The notes under the pieces were generated by a model. That model saw nothing but the letters and a program-made list of their open reading frames with translations. It did not search any database and was not told the DNA's origin. The position numbers were made by a program, and so were the translations under genes. A stretch of 64,000 bases of DNA from Ryuthela nishihirai (Eukaryota; Arthropoda; Arachnida; Araneae; Heptathelidae), in assembly GCA_038380435.1 (NCBI GenBank), contig JAWZYU010000034.1, forward strand, positions 1,160,704 to 1,224,703, in the 5' to 3' direction. Shown in pieces: positions 11,426-21,775 of this stretch (positions are counted from its first letter, which is position 1; each line of letters opens with the position of its first letter).

Positions 11426-11807
11426 GGGCGGGGGTGGCTCAGTCGGTAGCGCGCCAGGCTCGTAATCTGTAGTTCCCAGGTTCGAGTCCCAGCTGGGTCA
11501 GCATTGAGATTTATCTCCGCAAAATTCCCCGCCCTTCCCACGGTCAGTAGGGGACACCGATGGGCTTGGAAAGGCCGCCGTCCGTCGGATGGAACGTTAA
11601 GCCGTGGCCCCGTGTGCGGGAGAGCCATACCCTGTGCACGTTAAAGAACACGTTGGATGGCCTTGATGGGAGGCTACCATCTGTCTCCCAACAGCTGTTC
11701 CAGTGGGTCCCCTCCCCCAACCTTCTCTGAGCCTTCGGGGTCCATGTGACCTGGCCATTTAGCCCATGGTGTGCAAAAAAGTGCCGCTCAGAGGTAAAAC
11801 AACCCAA
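11426..11807 (+). mobile_element. SINE-1 copy, full length, with target-site duplication
   Basis: A complete copy in + orientation: the head starts GGGGCGGGGGTGGCTCAGTC, box B is GGTTCGAGTCC, and the tail is GTAAAACAACCCAA. A perfect 13-bp direct repeat, CTTCCTATATTGG, flanks it at 11413-11425 and 11808-11820. Confidence 0.95.
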
Positions 11808-11820
11808 CTTCCTATATTGG

Positions 11821-12784
11821 TATTCAGCTAAATATTTTATACTCATCTGCCATATTCATACTTTAGAATAGGCCAGGGATTTATCCAATGTATTTGTAGA
11901 AGAAACGTTCTCCTAATAATTGTACGTGTGAAGGAGAGAATATTCTACGTAACTGAAAATGCCATAGTGTTCTGTAGTGCAAAAATGAACATTAAATAAC
12001 ACTTATTAATTCTTTGTATAGATTTGAAATATGAACATTTTGTTTTCTGAAATAATTAACATGCATTAATTAAATAGATGCATTAATTAAAATAAAAACA
12101 TACAAAAATTCCATATTATATATGAATATTTTGTATGTTTTTGTTCTATGTAATGATTATCGACTTAATGTTATTATTTTTTTATATAATTCATATATCC
12201 TCTTGTCCTTTTTTGTGGTTTTGATTAATGAAATCAAAATTCATTTCTAAATCTAATTTTATTTCGCCTTCAACTAGTATTGACAATAATGCCTCTGAAG
12301 AAACTAGTTTTAACTGAAATTTCATTGAATACTAGAATTCCAGAAGAGAATTTGATTTTTCTCAGATAGCTTTCGTCATTTCTAGTGTTGGCTAGATAAA
12401 GGTAGAATTAACTGAAAATAGAGTTTTAATTGCCACATATGCATAGCATGTGATAAATATTCTTTTTTTTTTATTTGCGACATATAGGACAGAGAAGAAT
12501 CCTAGAAGCTACTCCTAGCTTTTACAGGACTTCTCATGCAAGGACATGCCCTACTACGACCGAAGTCACAGCCGACCACTGCCTTAGTTAGAGCTCTTTC
12601 CTTCAAACACTTCCTACGTCAACACCCTTCATACTGCTCTTTACTTCATCCATCATACGGACAAAGATTTTCAGCTGAAATACTTATAATTAAAACAATA
12701 CTACGGATTTATTGCAAATCTATTTCACATTCAAATGATATGGTTGACATAACACTATTACATTCCACAATTCCAGATCTCTTA
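11821..12784. other. AT-rich spacer
   Basis: No gene recognised. It contains the short AT palindrome at 12094-12142 and a T run near 12463. Confidence 0.5.
12094..12142. repeat. AT-rich hairpin
   Basis: Perfect 14-bp arms AAAAACATACAAAA (12094-12107) and TTTTGTATGTTTTT (12129-12142) flank a 21-bp AT-rich centre that is itself nearly palindromic. Confidence 0.9.
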
Positions 12785-12980
12785 AGTGCGACTGCTGACT
12801 CGAAGCAGGCTCGCAATCTGCAGTTCCCAGGTTCCACTGCCACCTGGTCCGGTGTTGAGGTTTCTTTTCCCTTCGGTCCCCACCCTGCCCTTGGTCAGTA
12901 GGGGATATCGATGGGCTTGGAAAGGACACAGTGCGTTGGATTGGCTCCGTGTGCAGAAGAGCCATATGATGTGCAGGACT
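12785..12980 (+). mobile_element. Old, diverged SINE-1 relative
   Basis: The box B area (CAGTTCCCAGGTTCCACTGC) and the phrase GGTCAGTAGGGGATATCGAT are recognisable, as are the truncated core and GAGCCATA. The rest is lost. Divergence is much higher than in the other copies. Confidence 0.75.
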
Positions 12981-13825
12981 GGATTTCCCATTTGGCACGT
13001 TAGGCACTAGCCTAAGGGCGCCGACGAAATAGGGGCAACAGCATTCGAATTATACGTTTTGTAAAAGTAAAAACAAAATGATGCGTTTTTTTAAATTTTA
13101 ACAAGTTTCCCATATCCATGGAGAAGAATTCCTCTCTTTTGAAAGTACCTCTCTCTCGTTAATCGAAAAAGCGAACTTTTAAAAGGATATTGCTTGTGAG
13201 GAAACACTACATTATATTGGGATACTTCTATTTTAGGAGAATGCAAAACTCTATTCAAAACTATCTAACTTAAAAATAATTTTTAGAGAAAAATATTTCA
13301 GAGGATAAATTGTAAAACGAAACCAAATTTATCTAAATTTCGATTTTAGAAAAACTTTAAAACTGGATTTGAAATATTTTACAGCAGATGATGTTCTTAC
13401 ATTTTTTCTGAACAGTTTCAAAATTGATGCAAAGAGAAAAACTTTACCCAAACTCCTAAAACTACATTTATATCGGTAAGTGATTTCTTATAATTTTAAG
13501 ATGAATTCCTCTTACCAGTAGCAACACTGATGTTAAATATTTTAGTTCCAAGAACTCAATTTATTCGGTAATTATTTAATAATTTAAATAGTAAAGAAAT
13601 ATTGCTCAAAATATGGATTTGGGCAATTTTAGACTTTTAATTTATTGTGATATTTTGCTACAAAGCGCTTAATTAAAAGTTAGCAGCTTTGGATTCAGTT
13701 TTACATTTACACAAAACGCAAAAGGTCTCAAAGCTTTTGATCATTCCCAAAGCAATACAGCCAGAAAGAAAAATGTTAAATTTAAAACGATTAATTTGAA
13801 TTTTGAATGTTACTCCCTGCTGTCT
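12981..13825. other. AT-rich spacer
   Basis: No gene or repeat could be assigned on either strand. Confidence 0.5.
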
Positions 13826-14620
13826 GTAAATGGTAGCTAGGTAGTCACTGGAAGGAGAGCTCTGCACCAATCCCCTGTGATGCAAAGAACCGGCCAGGCC
13901 TAGCACCTAATGTCCGACCCCACCTTCTCGTGGTGCAGACCGTTAGTACCTTTCAGGGAAGGAGAGGTCTATCAGATCTGAGTGGCCTAATGATCTGGAC
14001 AATTATGGCCACTTTTCTTCTTTTTTCAACCCTGCTGAGGAGTGGTCAACTACACAGGGTCCTGATGCTGATCATATATACCAACCTGAACGGAATAATG
14101 TTTCTGAGCTTGATTATGGATCCTCGATTTGCTGCACTAGTGGGCTTCTCTTGAGGGAAAATCTGCCGCTCTGTTTTCTGTTTGTTTGTGGATTCCGAGC
14201 ACTAAGGGAACAGAGGCATGGGATACTTTATATCAGCTGGTGGATAATCCAGATCAGAGGCCATCGCAGCTATCTGAACTCTCACTTAGCTAGTTGGGCA
14301 TCATCAATCCTACACTGGAGTAATGTGTCTCGTGTGGGTAAGTTTCTATTTTGATTCTGGTTCTTGAAAAGGTGGTGCATGATGTTCCTATCAGCATGCG
14401 TGGCTTCAGCCTTTGGTGGTGGGGGAACGGGTCTTTGCCACATGCCTACGATTAGGGGGCTGTTTGATATTGCTGGCCATCCTCTCTCAATAATCCTAAT
14501 TTCTTTAAAAATACTACTAATTCTTTTCTCTCTGCAGGTATGTGGAACGTGAAGACGTTACATAGAGATTATTCTCTTGATGTCCTCACGCAGGAATTCC
14601 AGATATAAATTAGATTTATT
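13826..14620 (+). mobile_element. LINE-A 5' end: untranslated leader and first endonuclease codons
   Basis: This segment recurs at 32445-33050 and 35845-36600. At its 3' end (near 14400-14605) it matches the 5' part of LINE-A copy 7 on the opposite strand at 59880-60068, including TCTCTGCAG followed by an endonuclease start reading GTWNVKTLHRDYSLDVLT-like. I therefore assign it as the LINE-A leader. LINE-B sequence follows immediately. Confidence 0.75.
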
Positions 14621-16425
14621 AGTATATATTATTAATTTATAAATATAAACAGGAACCTTTGTGGACGATTTGAAATTTTCTGTAATTAAACCAATCTATA
14701 AGGGAGGAAACAGAAACAATTATAATAATTTTCGACCAATTGCAATTTTATCAATTTTCTCTAAAATCATTGGAAAAATAATTAAAAAAAAGAGTGGTTA
14801 GTTATTTGTATAACATTGAGTTTTTTGCAAAAAATCAGTTTGGTTTCCGTGAAAATTGCAGTACGACTCATGCACTAACAAAATTTAATCAAATGATTTA
14901 TAAGGGAATTAATAATAATATAAAGATTATTGGGTTTTTTTAGACATCAGAAAAGCATTTGACTCCATTAATCATAAAATACTTTAACATAAGCTGAAAG
15001 TTTATGGTTTTCATGGTGTAGTCTATGGTTTAAAAGTTTCATTGAGAATAGAAAACAAATTGTGATTATTAATAATTTTAAAAGTAAAGCATTATTGAGG
15101 GCAAGTGGAATCCCACAGGGTTCTGTGTTGGGTCTTTAAATTATCCTTATATATATATATATCAATGATTTCTGTAAATTAAAAATTGCCAGACAAATTA
15201 TTTCTTTTGCGGATCCACAGTTTTTGATGCAGAGGATAACTTGGAAATATTAATAGTAGTTTAATGATTATTAAAAATGGCTTACTAATAATGAACTAGA
15301 ATTAAATGTAAAAAAAACTAAGTACATAATTTTACATTAACTTCATTACACACATTTGGAAATAACGTCAAACTCCACGAATTGAACTGTTTAAGAACAG
15401 ACTATTGTAACTGTGATAATATCGAAGTGACTGATAACTACAATTATTTAGGAGTAATAATAGAATCTAATTTAAAATGGGAAAAACATATTTACTCCCT
15501 TTCTCCAAAACTAAACAGAATATTATATAAAATTTACTACTTAAAACGTTATGTTAATTATAATTTCCTACGGGATATTTATTTTGCATGGGTGCTGTCT
15601 ACCTTAAGTTATGGAATTTGTTGTTGGGGAGGAGAATATAAATCAAATTTATTGCCTTTAATTTACGTACAAAATAAAATAGTTCGTAATCTTAATTATA
15701 ATTATTTTGCTGGGAACACAATATTATACAACAACACAATATATTGCCACTAAGGAAATTATATATATATTTTTCAACCATCTTTTTATATAAAAATCAA
15801 GATTTAATTCAGATTATTCATTGGAGTATAATAATTTTATTCCAATTCATTGGAGTATAATAATTTTAACCCCAGAGTTTTGGGTTTACAATTTTATATA
15901 GAAAAAACGAAAAAGGAAATTTCCATAGAATGTTTTATTTTATTGTGCCTATAATTTTTAATTCATTGGAGTATACAATAAGAAACGAAAAATGTTTAAC
16001 AACTTTTAAGAAATGTTTGCGTGCATATTTGTCAAAGTTAGACAACATTGAATGTATGTTTACTGTGATTAAATAATTTTTATAGTATTTGTATAGGAAT
16101 TGATATTTGGTATATTTGGTATATATATTGCATACTCACACCACTCGTGACAGTTAACATTTTTATACTTTTTATTTTTTATTTACTCTATTTTCTTTAA
16201 CAAAAATCAATTAATCTTTTTATAACCTGGAAGAGCCGGAAAGCTCCTTGGTTGTTCACATATAAGCTATTGATGAATTTACTTAGCTTTGTGCTTTTCC
16301 TGTTTCTCTGTTCTTTGTAAAGTGTTGTATTGATAATATATTTGACAAAGTGCTGTGCATTGTGTGTTTATTGTCCTCGTGTATTTCTTTATGTTATAAT
16401 AAATTTGAATTTGAATTTTGAATTT
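14621..16425 (+). mobile_element. LINE-B copy 1, reverse transcriptase to 3' end, broken
   Basis: A second LINE family. Near 14650-14760 the + strand reads KPIYKGGNRNNYNNFRPIAI-like, then FGFRENCSTTHALTKF and DIRKAFDSINHK, the canonical start of a non-LTR RT. A 124-codon open frame at 15382-15753 gives the C-terminal domain with LSYGICCWGGEY, shared with LINE-B copy 3 at 61730. The 3' end near 16425 is a short direct repeat of GAATTT type after AATAAATTTG. Frameshifts and stops occur throughout. Confidence 0.8.
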
Positions 16426-16426
16426 G

Positions 16427-18090
16427 ATATTGAGCATCTAGCTAGATTGGCTTACAGTAACTGTCCACCAGATATTCAAGATAACTTACCTGAATTAAAT
16501 TTATTGATGTTATTGCTGACCCTGAGACTCAACAATCCCTGAGGATGTTGGGAGGTGAAACTTTAAAGTCAGCTGTTGTACATGCCATGAAGTATGAGTG
16601 CTCGAGACTTTCCTCTCGAGCGAACAAACGCACAGTGAGATTTGTGAATGCAGAAGAAACTGTAGAAAAGGATAGTGAAATGAAAGAACTAATAAAAACA
16701 ATAATATCCGTTTTGAAGGAGATAAAAGGTCTTCAAAAACTTCCATAGACCTTCAGTGTTGGAATTGTGGTAAGACCGGATACATTCGTATCAACAGTAA
16801 TAAGAAACGAATGAGGAATCCATCTACTTGACAACAGGATCAGGGGGGAAAAAAGTGGCTGTTAATTGGTTGGACACAGGGAAAATCGCCCACGTTTCAG
16901 CACTGCATGGTGGAGATAACGGATTGGTAGCTGATGGAATCATGAATGGAGTGCTTTGCCATATGATAGTAGACACTGGTGCAAATATAACTTTACTCAG
17001 AACAGACAAAATTAAGGTGATCATACCTCACCCAAACTAGAAAGCTACACAGTCTAATATAACCTTACAAACAGCCACTGGAGATCGTGCTAAAGTCCAT
17101 GGAAAGATAGAATTTAACATCATTGGTAGCTGTCTGGTACGCCATCCTGTTTATGTATGGTACGCCATCCTGTTTACATCGTTGACATCTATGATGAATG
17201 CATCACAGAGTCTCTGGACATCACCAGTGGTTCTTGTCAAGAAAAAGGATGGATCTTCCCGATTTTGTGTAGATTATCGCAGATTAAATGACGTAACAAA
17301 GAAAGACTGCTTTCCTTTGCCCAAGATTGATGATACACTGGACACTCTATCTGGGTCAGAATGGTTCTCAACATTAGATGCAAAAAGCGGCAAGTTGGTA
17401 TACATCCTGAAGATCGTGAGAAAACAGCTTTCACTATAAGAAATGGACTTTGGCAGTTTAAAGTGATGCGATTTGGACTTTGCAATTAACCTGCAATGTT
17501 TGAACGACTAATGGAGTCGGTGCTCAAAGGTTTGTCTTGGGAGGTTTGCCTGGTATACTTGGACGACATCATCGTTCTCGGAAAAACCTTTGAAAAACGT
17601 TTGAGAAACCTTTGTCAAGTGTTTGAAAAATGTAGGGCAGTAAGATAAAATTGGGACCGACAAAGTGTAAACTGTTCCAGCAAAAAGTTCATTACCTTGG
17701 TCATGTGATCACTACATCAGGGATTAAGACTGATCCTAGTAAGATAGAAGCTGTAAGAGACTGGCCTCCACCACAAAATATTCATCAACTTAGTAGTTTT
17801 ATTGAACTTTGTACATACTATAGAAGATTTGACAAGGGTTTCTCCAACATCGCAAGGCCATTACATCATCTGACAGAGGAGGGTCAGCGGTTCATGTGGA
17901 CCACCGAATGTGAAGTAGCCTTCCAACAGTTGAAGCAAGCTCTTTTCACAGCACCAGTGTTAGCATGTCCACAAGCTAGTAAGACGCAAGCAACACAGGA
18001 GTTGGTGCTGTACTTTCAAAACAAGATAGACAAGAAAGAATTATTGTATATTTTTAGCAAAACTTCTTCTAAATCAGAACGGAATTATTG
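16427..18090 (+). pseudogene. Ty3/Gypsy-type LTR retrotransposon gag-pol remnant
   Basis: Broken coding appears in the order expected for Gypsy elements: a gag tail (16427-16748), a single zinc-knuckle-like CWNCGKTGYI near 16755, and an aspartic protease core VDTGANITLLR near 16970-17005. RT follows, with [20 protein letters not shown] (17182-17439) and the YLDD catalytic box at 17555-17566. The LGHVITTSGI and tether region is at 17651-17990. At least two frameshifts and in-frame stops break pol. RNase H, integrase and LTRs are not present; sequence switches to mariner near 18090. Confidence 0.9.
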
Positions 18091-18640
18091 TGTTTTCTTT
18101 GAGCGAAAAGAAAAGCTTTGTCGGAGGATTTGGGGATGCAGTTCATCTTCCGCATCCCAAACATAAATGTCTATCTTTCTGGGAGTGTGTAGATTATTAA
18201 AAGAACGTCTGATCGCCTGTGACCATGTCCGTTAACCGTTTGAGGCTACTAGGTTAAAACACTGCCAGCCTTCCTTCCACGAGTCCGACTCTAGCCCTTT
18301 TTTGCTCTTCTCTCAGTTTGTCGTGAACCCATTTCTCACATCTTTCGGAACTTTAACGTTGAGGAATAATTGTTTCCATGCTGCCAATCAATACACTGAC
18401 ATCTAAACTTATTTCGTGAACGGTGGCGTATGGGTTTTTCTTATAGAGTTCGCAAATAACAGCGATGGTTCTCTCGTCCTTCTCTCTTCCTCTACGAGGG
18501 AGCTCTTCGAAGCTCTACCGTCCTTCTCTGAATCTGTGCATCCATCGCGTAAAGGGCGCTTCACACACGCTTTTTTCTTACACACCATTCCATAAAGGCT
18601 CATTCCAACTATTCCTAATCTGCTCTAATTGCCTCTAATG
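18091..18640 (-). mobile_element. Mariner-like transposase fragment
   Basis: The strand and wording match the mariner copy at 48735-50410 over the segment from TCGGAGGATTTGGG to the region encoding a degenerate helix-turn-helix. No intact reading frame remains. It abuts the Gypsy remnant, with no visible inverted repeat at the junction. Confidence 0.7.
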
Positions 18641-19149
18641 AATGTATCGCTGAGAACGGCGTGGCATGTTGGAGAAATTCGGAGTTCCATGCTGTTGAAT
18701 TCCAATATAGCCTTGACGGATGTTTAAGTGTCGAATCAGAACCACGTGGTATATTTCTTGATAAGCGCATGTGCAATGAGAATATTCTGTGTCATTTGCA
18801 ATGGAAGCAGAAATGTCCAATGTGGAGGCAAATCAATGAGTGGTCACACGCCTCGCCAGCAACTAGGGTGGGGGGGGGGGAGAAACGTATGTGTGTCTTT
18901 TTTCAATCACAATGTTTTTTGAAGTGACTTAGTAAAGGAAATTGGGAACACGGATCAAGGCTGTGAGTGGGTTTTCACGTGTACGGATTATTAATGTGGA
19001 AGTCTTAGAACAAGTGGTTCGGGTTAGCACACGTTTTTGATATTATCTTGTTTGGCAATCTGAAAGAACACTGTCTGTGGAACATTACCCCCCCCCCCCC
19101 TGCAAGCTAGTACTAATTACTTCACGATTCTGAGGGACGAAGGTTGTAA
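18641..19149. other. Unrecognised spacer with G and C homopolymer runs
   Basis: Contains a G run near 18868-18880 and a C run near 19088-19100. No gene is supported. Confidence 0.5.
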
Positions 19150-19205
19150 TCGTTGGCAGATATTTTTCAGAAATATGTAATCAACCATAGTGTTCAGATA
19201 TTTGA
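19150..19205 (+). repeat. Fragment of the 215-bp foldback element
   Basis: GGCAGATATTTTTCAGAAAT and ATGTAATCAACCATAGTGTT match the right arm of the element at 51151-51365. It is truncated before the terminal GAGCGACTGTA. Confidence 0.7.
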
Positions 19206-19780
19206 TCCATAGTAAGACATGAACGTTGTTTACCTGCCATCAGCGACCCCTTCTACGGATCGTATGAGAGGTAATTTTTACGACAATTAGCTACGTGAAG
19301 TCGTGTTTATTTTTAAAAGCAAAGACACACTAATTACCGACTAGCTAGAGAACGATATATTAACCTGCTAAAGTTTGATTTTAACGATCAGATAGTGTAT
19401 ATATCATCACTTTTTTAGTTCATAATAATATTCCAACTTTTAAAGGAAATATTGTCTCGTTATAAGCGATTACATACAAAGAGATATACACTCTATACTT
19501 TAAATCTATAGAGACAACGATCACTATCCATGGAACACATCTGTGAAATATCACCACATTTTTGTTTTTAACGTACGGTTGAATCGTTCTACGATGCTAG
19601 CTTTGGTTTCCCATCCCTTTCTTTTACACCCACCCGATATAAAACATTGGACCCAACATAGCTTGCTAGCTGTGCGAGGTCTTGATACAGAGAACAATAT
19701 TAAGACTTCTAAGGCTGACCTTAAAATCCCCGTTAACTATACAAAAGAAATCACATTGACAAAAATATCAGAGACATTCA
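19206..19780. other. AT-rich spacer downstream of the PC4-like gene
   Basis: No gene or repeat recognised. An open + frame of 109 codons (19543-19872) overlaps the PC4-like gene end antisense and has no motif support. Confidence 0.5.
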
Positions 19781-19782
19781 TA

Positions 19783-19788
19783 TTTATT
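19783..19788 (-). terminator. Candidate polyadenylation signal of the PC4-like gene
   Basis: AATAAA on the minus strand, about 52 nt beyond the stop codon at 19841. Position and sequence fit a polyadenylation signal; no transcript evidence is available. Confidence 0.5.
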
Positions 19789-19840
19789 TACATTAAGGTC
19801 ACATTAATATTTAGTTCGTACATACCAGTTCACCGTGCAC

Positions 19841-20716
19841 CTATTTTAGTACTGTTGCAAAGTTCAATTTAGACATAAATGTGATATTAGCAGGACGATT
19901 TAGTTCAATACATGATTCTTCCACAAAACGTTCGGCAATATCGGTTAAATTAACGTTTCTTACCACTTCTGTGAAATAATCGTAAGCTGATTCAGCGTTT
20001 ATGGTGAGGCACGAATGGCAAAGTTGACTGGGATGATCCACTTCACACCCGAAACAGTTCTTACGTAGCAGCGTAAACAGTTCTTTTCGGAGAACTGTTT
20101 TCAAAGTCTGCTTTAAACAGTCCATAAGCTTTACGAAATCACTGCTGTCTTGTTCAAGGGGTCGATCGTTAGATGGTGGGCTTCGAGGAAGATTTGCCGC
20201 TAATTCTACCTTCCGCACTGCATTCCAAAATTTACCGTTTTCAAACTTCAGAGCCATCAAACTGTAGGTGATTGGATCGCATAAATCTGTCAACCGCTGC
20301 CACTGTTCGACGCTGAGCCGAACCGATGACGAAAATACAAGTCCTTCGTCACGGGGGATGCTTTTTTTAATGACCACGCCGTGTCCGCCTTTGAGCACGA
20401 CGAGGCAAATTATAGCATCCAGTTCATACTCGCCGTATTCGACATCTTCGAAAGCTTCGACGATTGTAGACGCATACGAAACCAGTCCATGCCACTGCTC
20501 TTCAGACAGCATCACACCGTACTTTGTAGGATATAGTTTTAACGAGTCATCAGTCTGGAACACACGTATGTGCACTTTAGGATATGACCGATATTCACAA
20601 ACGCTCGCAAACAAATCCGATCCGAGTTGAAACATATGGCTATCATCATCATCTCTAACAGCAAGTCGCTTCGCAGGAAGATCACCATCGGTCAGGGAAC
20701 ATTTAGCACAAACCAT
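19841..20716 (-). CDS. Intact protein with PC4-like ssDNA-binding domain and Cys/His-rich tail
   Basis: This is an uninterrupted 291-codon frame. Residues about 27-92 match the transcriptional coactivator PC4 fold: MFQLG, a SVCEY strand, a VHIRVF strand, then GVMLSEEQW, corresponding to the FQIG...ISLNPEQW signature of PC4. A second, weaker copy may lie at about 110-150 (VVIKKSIPRDEG, then VRLSVEQWQRL). The C-terminal third has NCFGCEVDHPSQLCHSC, a Cys/His cluster that could bind metal. PC4 domains bind single-stranded or melted DNA. No introns, no signal peptide and no membrane segment are evident. Upstream are a TATA-like element and a TGACGT half-site. The intact frame among ruined transposons argues for recent function or recent arrival. 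Its role is not known; a viral or selfish-element origin is inference. Confidence 0.8.
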   Translation of the reverse strand: MVCAKCSLTDGDLPAKRLAVRDDDDSHMFQLGSDLFASVCEYRSYPKVHIRVFQTDDSLKLYPTKYGVMLSEEQWHGLVSYASTIVEAFEDVEYGEYELDAIICLVVLKGGHGVVIKKSIPRDEGLVFSSSVRLSVEQWQRLTDLCDPITYSLMALKFENGKFWNAVRKVELAANLPRSPPSNDRPLEQDSSDFVKLMDCLKQTLKTVLRKELFTLLRKNCFGCEVDHPSQLCHSCLTINAESAYDYFTEVVRNVNLTDIAERFVEESCIELNRPANITFMSKLNFATVLK

Positions 20717-20767
20717 AGCAAGTCGATACTGGAAAAAATAATGCCTTACTGCCCGTCGAAGGGTAAT

Positions 20768-20792
20768 ACTTATACCTTAAACCTGTGACGTG
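20768..20792 (-). promoter_or_regulatory. Candidate promoter of the PC4-like gene
   Basis: On the minus strand, GTATAAGT lies about 50 nt before the start codon, with ACACGTCAC (a CRE half-site) just upstream. The same order of elements precedes the neighbouring histone-like gene. Confidence 0.45.
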
Positions 20793-21116
20793 TCCCTGTA
20801 ACTCCATCCCATTCGTCGAGATCTGGTAGATTTGCCATCTCTTAGTAAACATAATGACGTCTACAAATATTTACGAGCTTGTATAGACATGCTTTCGAAA
20901 TATGCATCGGGTGCTCCTTTAAAACGGAAATCGTGGGAGCTTTTGATCACAAAAACCTTTCAGAATACCTCTGAAATTACAAACAGATAAGGGGGGTTGA
21001 ATTCACTAACAGAATTTACTCTGTTAACGGGGGTGATAGAGAAGAAAAACGTATAGATAGAGAAGAGTTGTGAACAGAAATTGTACGATCGATAATCTTT
21101 TCTACACAAATGAAGT
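20793..21116. other. Spacer between the two minus-strand genes
   Basis: No open frame with motif support. The stretch just after the histone-type stem-loop (minus strand) contains a purine run, GTAGAAAAGATT near 21093-21104. This is placed like the histone downstream element that pairs with U7 snRNA, but the match is only by position and purine content. Confidence 0.4.
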
Positions 21117-21132
21117 GGTTCTGAAAAGAACC
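21117..21132 (-). terminator. Histone-type 3' stem-loop
   Basis: On the minus strand the sequence is GGTTCTTTTCAGAACC: a perfect 6-bp stem and a TTTC loop, fitting the metazoan replication-dependent histone mRNA consensus GGYYYTTHTHARRRCC. It is preceded by CAAAA and followed by AC, also as in histone genes. It begins 21 nt after the stop of the 108-residue gene. In histone mRNAs this element binds SLBP and replaces the poly(A) tail. Confidence 0.8.
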
Positions 21133-21153
21133 TTTTGTTGTTGTTGTTTTTAA

Positions 21154-21480
21154 TTATCCTACAACCTCCACAATGCCCGTAATCTCTATCGAGGTCATGG
21201 CATCCTCGACCACCGATAGGTAGTCGATCCTTTTGACGTGGTTTAACGCTTCTACTTCCACAAAACACACACGGCATAGAAACTCATGGGCAATGTCGTA
21301 CGTTCCTATGACCGCCTCACCTTGCATCGTACTGAGCATATGCAGGATTTTGTCGGTTATAACATTCATTAATGTCTGCAAGCATTTCTCGTAGGTTATA
21401 TCCTTCTGATATGAAGGAATACTTACAGACGCCAATATGCATCGTGCAGTCACATAAAACGATTGACGCGTTCTCGACAT
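21154..21480 (-). CDS. Small intronless protein, candidate H2B-like histone fold
   Basis: From the Met at 21478-21480 the frame encodes 108 residues. The frame is open to 21600, but the TATA box lies inside that extension, so the internal Met is preferred. The layout resembles the H2B fold: RQSFYVTARCILASV as a short first helix, ITYEKCLQTLMNVITDKIL as a long second helix, then a loop and a third helix TYDIAHEFLCRV, then a C-terminal helix. Unlike true core histones it is not strongly basic and has no Lys-rich tail. The histone-type stem-loop after the stop and a TATA box are independent support for histone-like expression. Fold assignment is by eye and moderate; it could be another small helical protein. 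It lies upstream of, and on the same strand as, the PC4-like gene. Confidence 0.6.
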   Translation of the reverse strand: MSRTRQSFYVTARCILASVSIPSYQKDITYEKCLQTLMNVITDKILHMLSTMQGEAVIGTYDIAHEFLCRVCFVEVEALNHVKRIDYLSVVEDAMTSIEITGIVEVVG

Positions 21481-21562
21481 TCTACCAGAGACTTCAAAAC
21501 TATGACAACTCGAGAGACCGACAGAACACTGAGCAGAATGTTCATGTCTTAACAAGTCCCTG

Positions 21563-21570
21563 TATATATA
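21563..21570 (-). promoter_or_regulatory. TATA box of the histone-like gene
   Basis: TATATATA on the minus strand, about 83 nt upstream of the start at 21480. That spacing would place transcription start near 21535 and leave a leader of about 55 nt. Confidence 0.6.
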
Positions 21571-21590
21571 AACAGTGCTCAGCCTTCTGA

Positions 21591-21754
21591 TACGTGTCAC
21601 TCGCTGGTCACTCCACGTTACTTTCCCCTTGTTGTGACGTCACCTACCCTTAGAGAACAACAATCACAGGACACTCAACCTCCTAGTGCGATTGCATCAT
21701 GTGTCACGAGATGTTTCGAAGCTTGCTACCTGACTGGTAAGTGAGTGACACGTA
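21591..21754. repeat. 12-bp inverted repeat around the upstream region
   Basis: TACGTGTCACTC at 21591-21602 has its exact reverse complement GAGTGACACGTA at 21743-21754. The interval contains the CRE palindrome. It could be a terminal repeat, a protein-binding pair, or chance. Confidence 0.5.
21635..21642. promoter_or_regulatory. CRE palindrome upstream of the histone-like gene
   Basis: A perfect TGACGTCA, the CREB/ATF binding palindrome, about 65 bp upstream of the TATA box. Two more perfect copies are at 23380-23387 and 23403-23410. Confidence 0.55.
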
Positions 21755-21775
21755 TGTGCATGATGAAACTCCACA

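Noticed and set aside
11426..11500. tRNA gene at the head of SINE-1
   Set aside because: It has A and B boxes, but it is always joined to the SINE body and repeated many times, so it is a SINE promoter and not a tRNA gene.
12536..12901. 121-codon + frame
   Set aside because: It runs into a decayed SINE-1 relative and shows no recognisable domain.
16427..18090. Intact LTR retrotransposon
   Set aside because: No LTRs, no integrase or RNase H, and several frameshifts; only a gag-pol remnant remains.
18635..18927. Short open frames on both strands near the G-run
   Set aside because: No motif, and the two strands are equally open; not enough to call a gene.
20268..20630. 120-codon + strand frame over the PC4-like gene
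   Set aside because: It is antisense to the well-supported minus-strand gene and has no motif of its own.
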